In this document: piece by piece, positions 9,169 through 19,320 of the stretch | How the letters are laid out: each line of letters opens with the position of its first letter | Position numbering within the stretch: the stretch's first letter is position 1 | Assembly: GCF_023078375.1 (NCBI RefSeq) | Contig: NZ_CP095554.1 | Location: forward strand, 3,774,501 to 3,838,500 | Origin: Roseomonas gilardii subsp. gilardii | GTDB lineage: Bacteria; Pseudomonadota; Alphaproteobacteria; Acetobacterales; Acetobacteraceae | Direction of reading: 5' to 3' | DNA: 64,000 nucleotides | Made by a program: the position numbers and the translations under genes | Notes under the pieces: generated by a model | The model's input: the letters and a program-made list of their open reading frames with translations, nothing else | Told to the model about the DNA's origin: nothing | Databases searched by the model: none

Positions 9169-9549
9169 GCCGCCAGCCTAGCCCGCGGTCACCCCAGGCT
9201 GGAATCGACGGACATGCTCCCTGCCTTCCCGGCCCTGGTTCCGTCAGGGCTATCCCGCCGCGCCGCTTCCCGGCACCATCCCCCACTGCGGCTTCCCGGC
9301 GGCTTCCCGGCCGGTGCAGATCTGCGCCACATGACGGTCTGCAATGGCGGGAGAAGCCAGGCCATGGGTTGATGCGGCACGGGCGAGACCGCATTTGTTG
9401 CACTGTGCCAAGCTTTGTTCACAAGCGGGCGACTGTCTTGCGTTTCGTCATCGGGCAGGCCGATGTTGCATCGCACAAGTACGACCCCCGAAGACAAGGG
9501 GCATGAAAGCCCCGGGCAAATGGGCAGGAACGTCGGAGACAACGCGGAC
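9169..9549. other. Intergenic region, no gene seen
   Basis: This 381-base interval lies between the divergent PLP-fold gene and the DUF983 gene. Open frames here lack protein-like composition. It presumably carries both promoters, and GGAG near 9534 serves the DUF983 start. Confidence 0.3.
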
Positions 9550-10107
9550 ATGACGCAGATTTCCCATGCGGGCGGCGAGGCCCTGACCATCCACAGGCCG
9601 GCCACCGCTCCCGTGGAGGCCGGGGCATCCCATGGCCCCCTTCCGGAGGCGCGCTGGAGCCCGCGGCGGGGGCCGCCGGACGCGCCGGCCGGGGCGCCTG
9701 CCCTGCCTTCCCTGCTGACGGCGATGGGGCGCGGGCTCCGGAACCGCTGCCCGGTCTGCGGCGAAGGCCGCGTCTTCCAGGGCTTCCTGGCCGTGGCGCC
9801 GGCCTGCGGGCATTGCGGCACGCCGCTGGGGCGCATCCATGCGGACGATGCCCCACCCTATTTCACCATCTTCATCGTCGGCCACCTGCTGCTGCCGCCG
9901 GTCTTCTGGGTGGAGAAAGCCTACCAGCCGCCGATGTGGTTCCACATGGCGCTCTGGCTGCCGCTCTTCGCCATCGTGACGACGCTGCTGCTGCGGCCGG
10001 TGAAGGGGGCCACGGTGGGCCTGATGCTCAAGCTGGGCTTCGGCGGGGCCGAGGACATTCCCCTGGAGAACCAGGACCATATCCGAGGTGGACGGCATGA
10101 TGTCTGA
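9550..10107 (+). CDS. DUF983 family membrane protein
   Basis: This 185-residue protein has a disordered N-terminal third, then the DUF983 core. The core starts with a four-cysteine, rubredoxin-like metal motif (RCPVCGEGR and ACGHCG, about residues 76-100), followed by two membrane helices (YFTIFIVGHLLLPPVFWV and MALWLPLFAIVTTLLLRPV). The helices carry the family's polar residues DDAPPYF just before the first. ATG 9550 has GGAG upstream; in-frame starts further 5' give only low-complexity sequence. It overlaps the next gene by about 11 bases, so the two are probably translated together. Function of the family is unsettled; a link to respiratory-complex assembly has been suggested because of genome neighbourhoods. 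Confidence 0.82.
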   Translation: MTQISHAGGEALTIHRPATAPVEAGASHGPLPEARWSPRRGPPDAPAGAPALPSLLTAMGRGLRNRCPVCGEGRVFQGFLAVAPACGHCGTPLGRIHADDAPPYFTIFIVGHLLLPPVFWVEKAYQPPMWFHMALWLPLFAIVTTLLLRPVKGATVGLMLKLGFGGAEDIPLENQDHIRGGRHDV

Positions 10108-10618
10108 CGGCGGGGCCCCGATGGGCCATGTCACCGAGGCGTCGCAGGCCGAAAGCCAGCGCCTGGTCCGCATCGAGCTGCCGGAAGGGCTGACGCCGCA
10201 CAGCCCCTATGCCGAGGCCGACCGCGCCCAGGCGGTGGCCGACCTGCTGGCCGGGAACCGCTTCGACCCGCCCGGCCTGCCGCCCGGTCCCTATGGCCTG
10301 CACCTGGACCTGCGGGAGAACCGGCTCTGGCTGGATATCCGCGGCCCCAACGGCGCGCCCCTGCACGGCTTCGCCCTGTCGCTCAGTCCTTTCCGCCGGC
10401 TGATCAAGGACTACCTGATGGTCGTCCAGGCGCATGAGGAGGCGGTCACTCAGGACAGCCACGATGCCCGTATCCAGGCCATCGACATGGGCCGTCGCGG
10501 GCTGCATGACGAAGGCGCCGGCCTGCTGCGGGAGCGGCTGGAGGGCAAGGTCGCGGTGGACCTCGTGACGGCGCGCCTGCTCTTCACCCTGGTCTGCGCC
10601 CTGCACAGCCGCGTGTAG
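10097..10618 (+). CDS. UPF0262 family protein
   Basis: This protein of about 173 residues matches the UPF0262 family, a short cytosolic protein found mainly in Alphaproteobacteria. Recognisable blocks are RLVRIELPEG, YGLHLDLRENRLWLDI, SLSPFRRLIKDYLMV (about two thirds in) and IDMGRRGLHDEGAGLLRERL near the end. No catalytic motif or membrane segment is visible. The start is one of several closely spaced codons overlapping the end of the DUF983 gene (ATGATG at 10097). Function unknown. Confidence 0.85.
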   Translation: MMSDGGAPMGHVTEASQAESQRLVRIELPEGLTPHSPYAEADRAQAVADLLAGNRFDPPGLPPGPYGLHLDLRENRLWLDIRGPNGAPLHGFALSLSPFRRLIKDYLMVVQAHEEAVTQDSHDARIQAIDMGRRGLHDEGAGLLRERLEGKVAVDLVTARLLFTLVCALHSRV

Positions 10619-10666
10619 CCGAAATTTCATGGGTCCCGGCGTCATCATGGGCCATATGCCGCCCCC

Positions 10667-11773
10667 ATGAAGATCGCCGGTGTTCCCTATCGCAGCATCT
10701 GGGTGGATGAGGATGGCTGGTCCGTCCGCATCTTCGACCAGACCAAGCTCCCCTGGGCGGTGGAGACCCTCCGCCTGACCGATGAGGAGCAGGTGGCCCA
10801 TGCCATCCGCTCCATGCAGACGCGTGGCGCGCCGCTGATCGGCGCCACCGCCGCCTATGGCCTGGCCCTGGCCCTTCGCCGCGACCCCTCCACGGAGAAC
10901 CTGGAACGGGTGGCCGCCATGCTGGGCGAGACCCGCCCGACGGCGATCAACCTGCGCTGGGCGCTGGAGCGGATGCTGGAGGCGCTGCGCAACCAGCCAC
11001 CCGGGCGCCGCGCCGAGGCCGCCTATGCCGAGGCCAAGGCCATCTGCGACGACGATGTGGAGACCAACCGCCGCATCGGCGAGCACGGGCTGGAACTGCT
11101 GCGCGACATCGCCGCCCGCAAGCGGGCCGAGGGCCGGGGCGGCGAGCCGGTGAACGTGCTCACCCACTGCAATGCCGGCTGGATCGCCACGGTGGATTAC
11201 GGCACCGCCCTGTCGCCCATCTATCAGGCGCATGACGAGGGCATGAAGGTCCATGTCTGGGTGGACGAGACCCGCCCGCGCAACCAGGGCGCCGCGCTGA
11301 CCGCCTGGGAACTGGGCGCCCATGGCGTGCCGCATACCGTGGTCTCCGACAATGCCGGCGGGCACCTGATGCAGCACGGGCAGGTCGATATCGTCATCGT
11401 CGGCACCGACCGCGTCACCCGCAACGGCGACGTGGCGAACAAGATCGGCACCTATCTCAAGGCCCTGGCCGCGAAGGACAACGGCGTGCCCTTCTGGGTC
11501 GCCCTGCCGCATTCGACCTATGACCCGCGCGTGGCCGACGGCGTGAAGGAGATCCCGATCGAGGAACGCTCCGCCGCCGAGGTCACCGATGTCACCGGCC
11601 GCGCCCCGGACGGATCGCTGGTCACGGTGCGCGTCGCCGCCGAGGGCAGCGGCGCGGCCAACCCGGCCTTCGACGTGACGCCCGCGCGCCTCGTCACCGG
11701 GCTGATCACCGAGCGCGGCCGCTGCGAGGCCAGCGCCGAGGGCCTCGCGGCGCTCTATCCCGAGCGTCGCTGA
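10667..11773 (+). CDS. mtnA: S-methyl-5-thioribose-1-phosphate isomerase
   Basis: This 368-residue enzyme isomerises methylthioribose-1-phosphate to methylthioribulose-1-phosphate in the methionine salvage pathway. It is a member of the eIF2B-like family. Signatures include TRGAPLIGATAAYGLAL, NLRWALERM, LTHCNAGWIAT with the catalytic cysteine, VDETRPRNQGAALTAWEL, and VIVGTDRVTRNGDVANKIGTY with the catalytic Asp. Length is normal. The other salvage genes are not adjacent. A start at ATG 10667 gives the family's usual N-terminus. Confidence 0.96.
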   Translation: MKIAGVPYRSIWVDEDGWSVRIFDQTKLPWAVETLRLTDEEQVAHAIRSMQTRGAPLIGATAAYGLALALRRDPSTENLERVAAMLGETRPTAINLRWALERMLEALRNQPPGRRAEAAYAEAKAICDDDVETNRRIGEHGLELLRDIAARKRAEGRGGEPVNVLTHCNAGWIATVDYGTALSPIYQAHDEGMKVHVWVDETRPRNQGAALTAWELGAHGVPHTVVSDNAGGHLMQHGQVDIVIVGTDRVTRNGDVANKIGTYLKALAAKDNGVPFWVALPHSTYDPRVADGVKEIPIEERSAAEVTDVTGRAPDGSLVTVRVAAEGSGAANPAFDVTPARLVTGLITERGRCEASAEGLAALYPERR

Positions 11774-11833
11774 GGCCCCTCCCTCTGGGCCGGTCGGCCT
11801 CCTCCGGCCTGCCGGGGCTCCGGCATTGCGGCT

Positions 11834-12012
11834 GTGGCCCGGGGGGAAGGCTCCGCCCTGCCCCCCATCCGCCAGGAACCCGGTCAACGGATAGGTTGAC
11901 CCTGGACCTGCCATTCACCGGCTCTTCGCGGCGACCGGACCGTGCCGGAGAGCCTGGCTCTCCGGCGACTGCGGACGCGACCAGCGCAGGCACGGCGCTG
12001 TTTTCTTTTTGG
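11834..12012 (+). repeat. Structured intergenic repeat, copy A
   Basis: This non-coding segment is closely related to the reverse complement of 35348-35525. Shared blocks, in order, are GTGGCCCGGGGG, CCCCCCATCCGCCAGGA, GGACCTGCCATTC.CCGGCTCT, a perfect 21-base palindrome (CCGGAGAGCC T GGCTCTCCGG at 11945-11965) and GTTTTCTTT. Between the second and third blocks this copy has a hairpin with arms GGTCAAC / GTTGACC. Copy B has a different hairpin (AGGAGCC / GGCTCCT) in the same place. The rest of the gap after mtnA holds nothing else that I recognise. Confidence 0.7.
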
Positions 12013-12069
12013 GAAGCGCGGAGGGGGGCCGGGATCAAGGTGCGGCGCCCGGGGAAGCCGCCGGCCGGA

Positions 12070-13479
12070 TCAGCCCTGCCGCTCGGCCTCGCAGAGCCGG
12101 TTCACCGCGGCCTCGTAGGCTTTCGCGTCGATCTTCCGCAGCGAATTCTCGCTCTGGTAACGCACGGTGCCGAAGATGGCCCGTTTCGCCCAGGGCCGGT
12201 CGTGCAGCCCATAGACCCACGCGACGTTGGTGAAGGAATTGGGGTCCCGCCCGTCGAGGAAGTAGCGGTTGTTCAGGCGCAGCGTCCGCGCGAAGCCTTC
12301 CTCGGGGCTGGGCGACCATTCGAGGATCTTCTTGCCCCAGTACATGCGCAGATGGTTGTGCATGTAGCCGGTCTCCCGCATCTCGGCCATCGCGACATTC
12401 CAGGCATGGTCGTGCGTCCGCCCTTCGGCGAGTTCCCGCTCGCTGTAATGATGCGTGCGCGGGTCCGCGCTGGCGGCGGCGAGCGTCCTGCGCGCCCATT
12501 CCGGCACGGCATGCCCATAGCGGTCGTAATGCGCCGTATAGTGCACATGGTTCATCGCCAGTTCGCGGCGGACCACCAGCTCCTCCAGATAGGCCGCCCG
12601 GTCCTCCTCGCTGCCTTTCCGCGCCGCGCGGATGGCGAGGACGATCTCCACCGGCGAGATCTGCCCGAAATGCAGGTAGGGGCTCATCTGCGAGGCCGCC
12701 GCCGCCTCGGGCCGGCCGCGCCCGGTGCCGTACCGGGTGAAAGGGCCGGCCAGCCAGGCCCGCAGGCGCCGCCTCGCCTCCGTCTCCCCACCGCGGAAGC
12801 GGCGCACCGGCGCCACGCCGCGGTCCAGCGCCATGCCGTCGAGCACGGCGCGCGGGTCGGCGATGTCCAGCCCCGGCAGCCGCAGTCCCGCGGCGCTGTG
12901 CCGGACCTTCCGCGCCGGCAGAGGGTGCAGGAAATCCTCCATCCGCCGCAGGAGCCTGGGCCGCAGGGTGCGGGCGGCATGCTCGTGATGGTCGGAGGCG
13001 ATCTCCACCGGCACCACCACATCGCCTTCGACCTGGAGGGTGCGGATCGTCACGGCCCCGCGGATCTCGGCATACCAGCGCTTCTGGATGGCGAGGTAGC
13101 CACGGTCCAGCACCAGCAGCGCCGCCTCCCGCGACAGGTCGGCCGCGATCTCCGCCGGGGATGCCTTGCGGATCACGAAGCCGATGCCGCGCTTCGCCAG
13201 CCCTTCCGCCGCATCGGCCAGCCCCTCCAGCAGGAAGGCATAGTGCCGGGCATTCGCCTCGGGGAAGCCGTTGGAGCCATCGAGCAGCCCGAAGCAGGCG
13301 ACCACCGGCAGGCCCAGCCGGTTCGCCTCCTCCACCGCCAGCTCCAGCGCCGGGTTGAAGCGCGACCGGTTGGCCTGCTGCAGCAGGCAGAGCACGTACC
13401 GGCCCCCGGTGGCGGGCGCAGTCGCCGGCCCCGCCCCGTTCAGCACCGTGACGCGCCCTTCCTCGATCCCGGATGCCAA
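12070..13479 (-). CDS. phr: Class II CPD photolyase
   Basis: This enzyme uses blue light and FAD to reverse cyclobutane pyrimidine dimers. It belongs to class II, the branch typical of plants, animals and some bacteria: diagnostic blocks are RRELAMNHVHY, THHYSERELAEGRTHDHAWN, MHNHLRMYWGKKILEW, LNNRYFLDGRDPNSFTNVAW and HDRPWAKRAIFGTVRY. The N-terminal domain (LLQQANRSRFNPALELAVEEAN) is the antenna-binding Rossmann part. I favour the TTG at 13479 because GGGGGAGG sits nine bases before it, giving 469 residues, the family length. An in-frame ATG at 13590 would add 37 residues of non-conserved sequence. The gene is divergent from tyrS. Confidence 0.9.
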   Translation of the reverse strand: MASGIEEGRVTVLNGAGPATAPATGGRYVLCLLQQANRSRFNPALELAVEEANRLGLPVVACFGLLDGSNGFPEANARHYAFLLEGLADAAEGLAKRGIGFVIRKASPAEIAADLSREAALLVLDRGYLAIQKRWYAEIRGAVTIRTLQVEGDVVVPVEIASDHHEHAARTLRPRLLRRMEDFLHPLPARKVRHSAAGLRLPGLDIADPRAVLDGMALDRGVAPVRRFRGGETEARRRLRAWLAGPFTRYGTGRGRPEAAAASQMSPYLHFGQISPVEIVLAIRAARKGSEEDRAAYLEELVVRRELAMNHVHYTAHYDRYGHAVPEWARRTLAAASADPRTHHYSERELAEGRTHDHAWNVAMAEMRETGYMHNHLRMYWGKKILEWSPSPEEGFARTLRLNNRYFLDGRDPNSFTNVAWVYGLHDRPWAKRAIFGTVRYQSENSLRKIDAKAYEAAVNRLCEAERQG

Positions 13480-13704
13480 GCCCCCGTCCTCCCCCGATCT
13501 CCGCCCGGATATCTGTGGCCGCCCGGGAAACCGGCAAGGCAGGCGGGCGGAGGCAGGCGCATGGCCAGGGCGCGGCGCAGAGGCCGCCACGCGGTCCGGT
13601 GATCCACGGCTTCCGTTCCCGACAGTCCCGTTCTTCGCAGCATGGTGTCACTGTGCTAACGCCCGGCCCACCGACCGGCACACTTCACTGCGGAACCCCG
13701 CCAG

Positions 13705-14928
13705 ATGGACGATTTCCTGCATGCGGCGCGCGAGCGCGGCTTCATCCACCAGGTCACCGACGAGGATGCCCTCGCCGCGCGGCTGAAGGCTGGGCCGCTG
13801 CCGAGCTATGTGGGTTTCGACCTGACGGCGGACAGCCTGCATGTCGGCCATCTGCTGCCGATCATGCTGCTGCGGCTGCTGCAGCGCTGCGGCCACAAGC
13901 CCGTCGTGCTGATGGGCGGCGGCACCACGCGCATCGGCGACCCGTCCGGCAAGGACGAGGCGCGGCAGCTCCTCTCCGACGAGGTCATCGCGCAGAACAA
14001 GGCGGGCATCCGCCGCGTCTTCGAAAGCTTCCTCACCTTCGGCGACGGCCCGGCCGATGCCATCGAGCTCGACAACAACGAGTGGCTCGGCAAGCTGGAA
14101 TACATCCCCTTCCTGCGCGACGTGGGGCGGCACTTCTCGGTCAACCGCATGCTGACCATGGACAGCGTGAAGCTGCGCCTGGACCGCGACCAGCCGCTCA
14201 CCTTCCTCGAATTCAACTACATGCTGCTCCAGAGCTACGACTTCCTGGAGCTGAACCGCCGCCACGGCGTCGGCCTGCAGCTCGGCGGGCGCGACCAGTG
14301 GGGCAACATCATCATGGGCACCGACCTCGTCCGCCGCGTCGCGGGCAAGGAAGCCTTCGGCGTGACCACGATCCTGCTCACCACCGCCTCCGGCGCGAAG
14401 ATGGGCAAGACCGCCGCCGGCGCCGTCTGGCTGAATGCCGACCGGCTCTCGCCCTATGACTACTGGCAGTTCTGGCGCAACACCGAGGATGCCGACGTGG
14501 CGCGCTTCCTGGCCCTTTTCACCGACCTGCCGATGGCGGAGGTCCGCCGCCTCGGTGCGCTGGAAGGCGCGGAGGTGAACGAGGCCAAGAAGATCCTGGC
14601 CACCGAGGCCACCGCGATCCTGCACGGCCGCGCGGCGGCGGAGGCGGCCGCGGAGACCGCCCGCGCCACCTTCGAGGCCGGCACCCTGGCCGAGGACCTG
14701 CCCACGGTCGCCGCCCCGCTGCCCGCCACGGTGCTGGACCTGCTGGTGGCCGCCGGCTTCGTCGCCAGCAAGGGCGAGGCGCGCCGCCTGGTGCGCGGCG
14801 GCGGCGTCCGCCTGAACGACCAGCCGGTGGGCGACGAGACCCGCCAGGTCACCGAGGCCGACCTGCGCGACGGCACCGCCAAGCTTTCCGCCGGGCGCAA
14901 GAAGCACGCGCTGGTGCGGGCAGGCTGA
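13705..14928 (+). CDS. tyrS: Tyrosyl-tRNA synthetase
   Basis: This 407-residue class I synthetase charges tRNA-Tyr. The HIGH motif is HVGH (about residues 46-49, in [10 protein letters not shown]) and the KMSKS loop is KMGKT (about 233-237). Tyrosine-site segments [14 protein letters not shown] and [10 protein letters not shown] are present. The last 60 or so residues form an S4 RNA-binding domain ([20 protein letters not shown]). Length and order are normal for bacterial TyrRS of the TyrS type. No T-box leader is seen, as expected outside Firmicutes. Confidence 0.97.
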   Translation: MDDFLHAARERGFIHQVTDEDALAARLKAGPLPSYVGFDLTADSLHVGHLLPIMLLRLLQRCGHKPVVLMGGGTTRIGDPSGKDEARQLLSDEVIAQNKAGIRRVFESFLTFGDGPADAIELDNNEWLGKLEYIPFLRDVGRHFSVNRMLTMDSVKLRLDRDQPLTFLEFNYMLLQSYDFLELNRRHGVGLQLGGRDQWGNIIMGTDLVRRVAGKEAFGVTTILLTTASGAKMGKTAAGAVWLNADRLSPYDYWQFWRNTEDADVARFLALFTDLPMAEVRRLGALEGAEVNEAKKILATEATAILHGRAAAEAAAETARATFEAGTLAEDLPTVAAPLPATVLDLLVAAGFVASKGEARRLVRGGGVRLNDQPVGDETRQVTEADLRDGTAKLSAGRKKHALVRAG

Positions 14929-14956
14929 CCAGGCTGGTGCCGGAGAAGGTGGCCGC

Positions 14957-15046
14957 CTAGCGGCCGCGCAGGTACATGCCCGTCAGGAAGGCCGCGGCCA
15001 GCCCCGCGGCCGAAAGGCTGAGCAGCAGGCTCTCGCTCCAGTTCAT
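14957..15046 (-). CDS. 29-residue membrane peptide
   Basis: This tiny frame encodes a single hydrophobic helix (LLLSLSAAGLAAAFLTGMYL) between a short polar start MNWSES and a basic end RGR. Its ATG overlaps the stop of the upstream membrane-protein gene (AATGA), and GGAG and GAGGGA lie just before it. The overlap, the clean helix with a positive tail and the ribosome site make it credible as a third gene of the AsmA transcription unit. It is too small to assign by homology here. Confidence 0.45.
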   Translation of the reverse strand: MNWSESLLLSLSAAGLAAAFLTGMYLRGR

Positions 15047-15273
15047 TCCCTCGGCTCCTTCATCTGGCGTCGTGCCTGGAAATGCAGGCCGATCCCCGAG
15101 AACAGAAAGAGAATGCCGCCCTTGGGGGTGGCCGTACCGTGGAGCATCGCCGCCACGGGTGCCACGGTCCCGACCAGCATGGGGCTGCTGGCGATGGAGT
15201 TCAGCCAGGCGGCGGTCAGTTTGACCTGCTCATTGCGGATCGGGTGGGGAGGATGAGCCACCGCCCGGATCAA
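15043..15273 (-). CDS. Small two-helix membrane protein
   Basis: This frame of up to 76 residues contains NEQVKLTAAWLN, a phrase seen at the start of a family of small proteobacterial membrane proteins. It then has two hydrophobic segments (MLVGTVAPVAAMLHG and GILFLFSGIGLHFQA) and a charged C-terminus. A TTG at 15273 overlaps the stop of the AsmA-like gene by four bases (TTGA); a GTG at 15261 is an alternative. Its own stop overlaps the start of the 29-residue peptide. Function unknown. Confidence 0.6.
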   Translation of the reverse strand: MIRAVAHPPHPIRNEQVKLTAAWLNSIASSPMLVGTVAPVAAMLHGTATPKGGILFLFSGIGLHFQARRQMKEPRE

Positions 15274-18200
15274 CGCTCCCGGGGCGGCGCATCGCTGCCG
15301 AACAGGTTCCGCAGCATCCCCGGCGCCAGCATGGAGAGCGGGTTCACGGTGATCTGCGGGTCGCTCAGCGTGCCGGTGGCACGGAAGGTCGCGGCCAGCA
15401 GCCCGCCGCCCGGCTCGGCGCTGAACAGCCGCCCGACCAGGGGCAGCCGCCCGGCCAGGATGTTCAGCAGATAGGACGGCACGATCGTCCCCTCCAGTTC
15501 CAGCCGCCCGTCCCGGCGCATCACCCGCCCCTTGGCGGTGGCGCCGAGCGAGGCCGAGTTGAGCCGCACATCCTCCAGCCCCAGTGCTTCCCGCGTCAGG
15601 GCGAAGGGGGCGTGCAGGCGGCTCACGCGCAGTCCCGGCCCGGTCAGCGCCTCCGGGATGCCGTAGAGGGAGAGCGCCTGCAGCAGCTTGCCCAGCCGCG
15701 CTCTCCCGCGCAGGCCGAAATTCTCCAGTTCCGCCTCGCCCAGCAGTGGCGAGGCCGGCGTGTCGGCGGCCCAGTGCCCCTGGACCCGCAGCCGGCCATC
15801 CTGGACATCCCCCGTCGTGCCGGTGAGCCGCAGCAGCAGCCCCAGATCCGCCACCCGCACCGACAGGTCCCGCCCGCCGCCGGCCCGTGGGGTGACCCTG
15901 GCGGCGAAGGCCTCCTGCCCGCCGAAGCGGCCGGAGGCCTGCATCTGCCGCAGCACACCCTGCGCATCGTGCCGGATCCGGGCCTCGACCCGCTCGAAGG
16001 GGCCGTCCGAGGTCAGCACCTGCCCCAGCGCGATCTCGGCATCGAAGCCCGGCAAGGCGCTGCGCTCCGGCGCATCCTTCCCCCCTCCTTGTCTCCGGAC
16101 CCGCTCAGGAAATCCGGATCGGCGCCGCGCAGGTCCAGCACCGGGCCGCGCACCACGATCCGCCAGAGCCCGTCCGGCCCTTCGGGGAAGCCCAGCTCGC
16201 CGCTCACGCGCGAGGCCCCGGCCCGCCCTTCGGCCAGGGTCAGCCGGGTGATCCGGGAACCGGGCGCGAATTCCGCCGCGCCGCGCAGCATCAGGTCCGG
16301 CGCCTCGATCCGCAGCCCCTCGATGCCGCGCAGCCCGCCGTCGCGCAGGCGCATGGACATCTCCGCCCGCGCCGCCAGGCCGGGCGCCTTGCGCCAGTTG
16401 AGCGGCGCCAGGGAAAGCCGCGCCTGGGCGAGATCCGCCTTCGCCTCCACCTGCGTATCGGCGCCGCGCCGCTGCTCGAACTGGGCACTGACGGTGGCCT
16501 GGCCGCCGATCCGGTCGCCCAGGATGTCCAGCCGCGTGCCGCGCAGCGCCGCCAGTTCCGCCGGACCTTCGACCTGCCCCTTCACCACCAGTTGCCCCGG
16601 CGGGCCGTCGCGGAAATCCACCTGCATCCCCATCCGCGCCGCGCGCAGCGGGCCGAGATCGGCGGTGCCGTCGAGGCGCATCCCCGCCTCGGTCAGGTCC
16701 AGCGTGGCCCGGCCCCGCCGCAGCGACTGGTCGAGCAGCAGATCCGGCAGGGCCGCATCCGTCACCTGCCCCTTCACCGCCACGGCGATGCGCTCCACCG
16801 GCAGGTCGGCCAACAGCGGGAAGGCAAGGCGCATCGTGACATTCGCCTTGCCGCCCGCCCGCGACAGATCGACCGGCACGGTCTGCAACAGGTGCAGGCG
16901 CGGATGGTCCACCACCCGGAGCATGTCGTTCAGCGGCCCGGTGACGCGGCCCGAGATCTCCGTCTTCTCCTGGCCGATATCGAGGTCGTAGAGCCGGACC
17001 CGCACCTCCGAGGCGGAGAGCGCGGTGCCCTGCTGCCGCCCACCCTGCCCTTCCACCAGGATCTCCGCCGGGGACAGGAAGCGTATCGTGCCGCTCACAT
17101 GCTCCACCGGCGGGACGGGGCGCAGCCAGTGCACCGTCGCGTCCTCCACCGTCAGCAGGCCGGTCATCGTTTCCAGCTTCGGCACGCCGCCATTCGCCGG
17201 CAGCAGGCCGCCGAACTCCCAGTGCCCGTCCCGCGCCGTGCCGGCGGTCAGGTTCTCCACGATCCAGGAACGCCCGCCCGGCGCCACCGAGGCGGGCCAG
17301 TAGAGCGCCAGGTCGGGCAGGAAGGTCCGGTCCACCCCCAGGCCGAGCCGCCAGCGCCAGCCCTCGGCGTGGTGCTGTGCCTCGCCCTGCGCGCTGGCCA
17401 CCGGCGCGATGCCGCGTGCCCCGGCTCCTTCGGCCAGGGCGAGACGGAAGCGTTGCAGCGTCACGCGATCCGGCCCGGCCTGCAGCGCCGCCTCGATGCC
17501 GCGGAAGCCGATGCGCGTGCCGTCCGGCTGCGCCACCTGCCCGGCGCCCAGATGCAGGTCCAACCCGGCGTCGGGTATGTTCCATTGCAGCAGGTCGAGG
17601 CCCGAGAAGTGCAGCGCGATCCTGCTTTCCGCCCCGGCCACCGGCGTTGGGGCCGGGGCGGCGGGCGGGGAGGAGCCGCCAGCGCCCCCGGGTTTCGCGC
17701 CCTGGTCCGGGGCCTTGACGCCCCCCGCCGCACCTGAACGCGCCGCGCCCGGGGCCGGAGCTGGGACCGGAGCTGGGACCGGGGCCGCCCGGCCGGGAGG
17801 CGGGGATGGCGCCGCACCGAAGGACACCCGCTCCCCGGTCGCGGCGCTCAGGGCCACGCGCCCCAGCGTCACCTCGGCCTCGCCGGAGGACCGCCCCCGC
17901 GCATCGGGTTCCCCGAGGCTCGCCGAGAGCCGCAGCGCCGGCATCGCGGCCATGGCGGGGGCAGGGGGCGCCGGTGCCGTGCTTCCGGCTGCCACCGGCC
18001 CTGGCGCTCCCGGCCCTGGCGCTCCCGGCCCTGGCGCTCCCGGCTCGGGCATGGCGGCGCCCACCCGCACCTTCCCAAGGCCCGGCATCTCCAGTTCGCC
18101 CTGCCGGAGCCCGATCTCGACATGACCCCAGGGGCGGCGCTCGGCATCCACGCCATCCAGCCGCAGGGAGAGGGTCGCCGCATCCGGGCCGCCGCCGATC

Positions 18201-19234
18201 ACCGCCCGCCCCCCTTCCGGCAGGGCGAGCACCCCGGCGCCCGCCCGCATGTCGAGCTGCCCCCGGACCCCGTCGCGGCTGTAGCGGAGCCGTGCCTCCA
18301 GCGCGACCGGCGCGTCCAGCCCGGCCAGCGGCGCCAGCACCGGCAGTTCCGCCGCGATCTCGGCCGGGCGCATCGCGGGCAGCGAGGCGCGCAGCTCCAG
18401 CGTGGCGGGCGCCGCCCCGATGTGGCCGAAGAAGCGCAGGCTGCCCTCTGCGGCCCCGACCCGCAGGCTGCCACCGCCCCGGAAGCCCATATTCTCCCCC
18501 TGACGGTCGCGGCGCAGCAGCAGGTCGCCGCCCTGCATCACCGCTCGCAGGGCGCCGTCATGGTCGCGCACCTCCAGCCGGGCCGCGTTCACCCGTACCT
18601 CGTGCAGCGCCGCCAGCCGGTCGCGCGCGCCGCTCCGGCGCAACAGGTATTGCAGCGGGTTCTCGTCCGGCAGGGGCCGCGCCGGCCCACGCGAGCCTTC
18701 CCCGGCCGCCGCGCCGCGCCCGTCCCGGCTGGAGCTCGCCCCGTTCCTCGCCCGGGGCAGGTTCGGCAGCCCGTCCGGCCCCACCTCCAGCACCAGCAGG
18801 GGACCGTCCACCGTCAGCGTCTCGGGCACATAGGCGCCCCGGAGCAGGAGGTTCCGCGCCGGAATCTGCGCTCCGATCTCCGGCAGATCCAGCCGCGCCT
18901 TGCCCGAGGCATCCGGCAGTTGCAGCCCGTAGAGCCGCAGCGACAGCGCCGGCGAGCCCGCCGAGTCGACCGGCGGCAGCCAGCTCAGGGCGGCGCCGCC
19001 GATCCGCAGGTCCATCCCGTCGCCCGAGGCCAGTTGCTCCAGCGCCGTGGCCAGCATCGGCACGGGCAGCGGCCCCGCCTGCAGCCGCCAGAGCAGGGCG
19101 CAGGCCACCAGCCCGCCCGCCGCCGCCAGCGTCATCGCCGCATGGGTCAGCGACACCAGCGCCGGAAGCAGCCCCCGCCGGATCAGCCGCCCCAGGGCCC
19201 GGCGCATCCGGCGCCCCGGGCGGGGGCCGGGCAT
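15270..19234 (-). CDS. AsmA/YhdP-like giant envelope protein, one apparent frameshift
   Basis: This gene encodes a protein of about 1,320 residues once one base is restored in the C run at 16080-16085. An N-terminal membrane helix (about residues 24-48, LTHAAMTLAAAGGLVACALLW) anchors a long, beta-rich repetitive body. The middle has a Pro/Gly/Ala-rich linker with short tandem repeats. The C-terminal part has FDAEIALGQVL, ELENFGLRGRARLGKLLQALSLYGIPEAL and VNPLSMLAPGMLRNLF, typical of the YhdP/DUF3971 branch of AsmA-like proteins. Such proteins bridge inner and outer membrane and are implicated in phospholipid transport. Starts at 19327 (TTG) or 19234 (ATG) are possible. It is divergent from glnE. 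Confidence 0.82.
17997..18041. repeat. 15-bp x 3 minisatellite inside the AsmA-like gene
   Basis: Three identical copies of GGCCCTGGCGCTCCC occur head to tail. On the coding (minus) strand they give repeated Gly-Ala-Pro-Gly-Pro in the linker. Because the unit is a multiple of three, copy-number change would lengthen or shorten the linker without breaking the frame. Confidence 0.85.
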
Positions 19235-19320
19235 CTCCGCCCGTGCCGCGGGGTCGGCGGCATCGCCCGCCGGAACCGTCGTGACTTGACCGCTCCGCCG
19301 CGTCACGGGACGAAAGGCCG

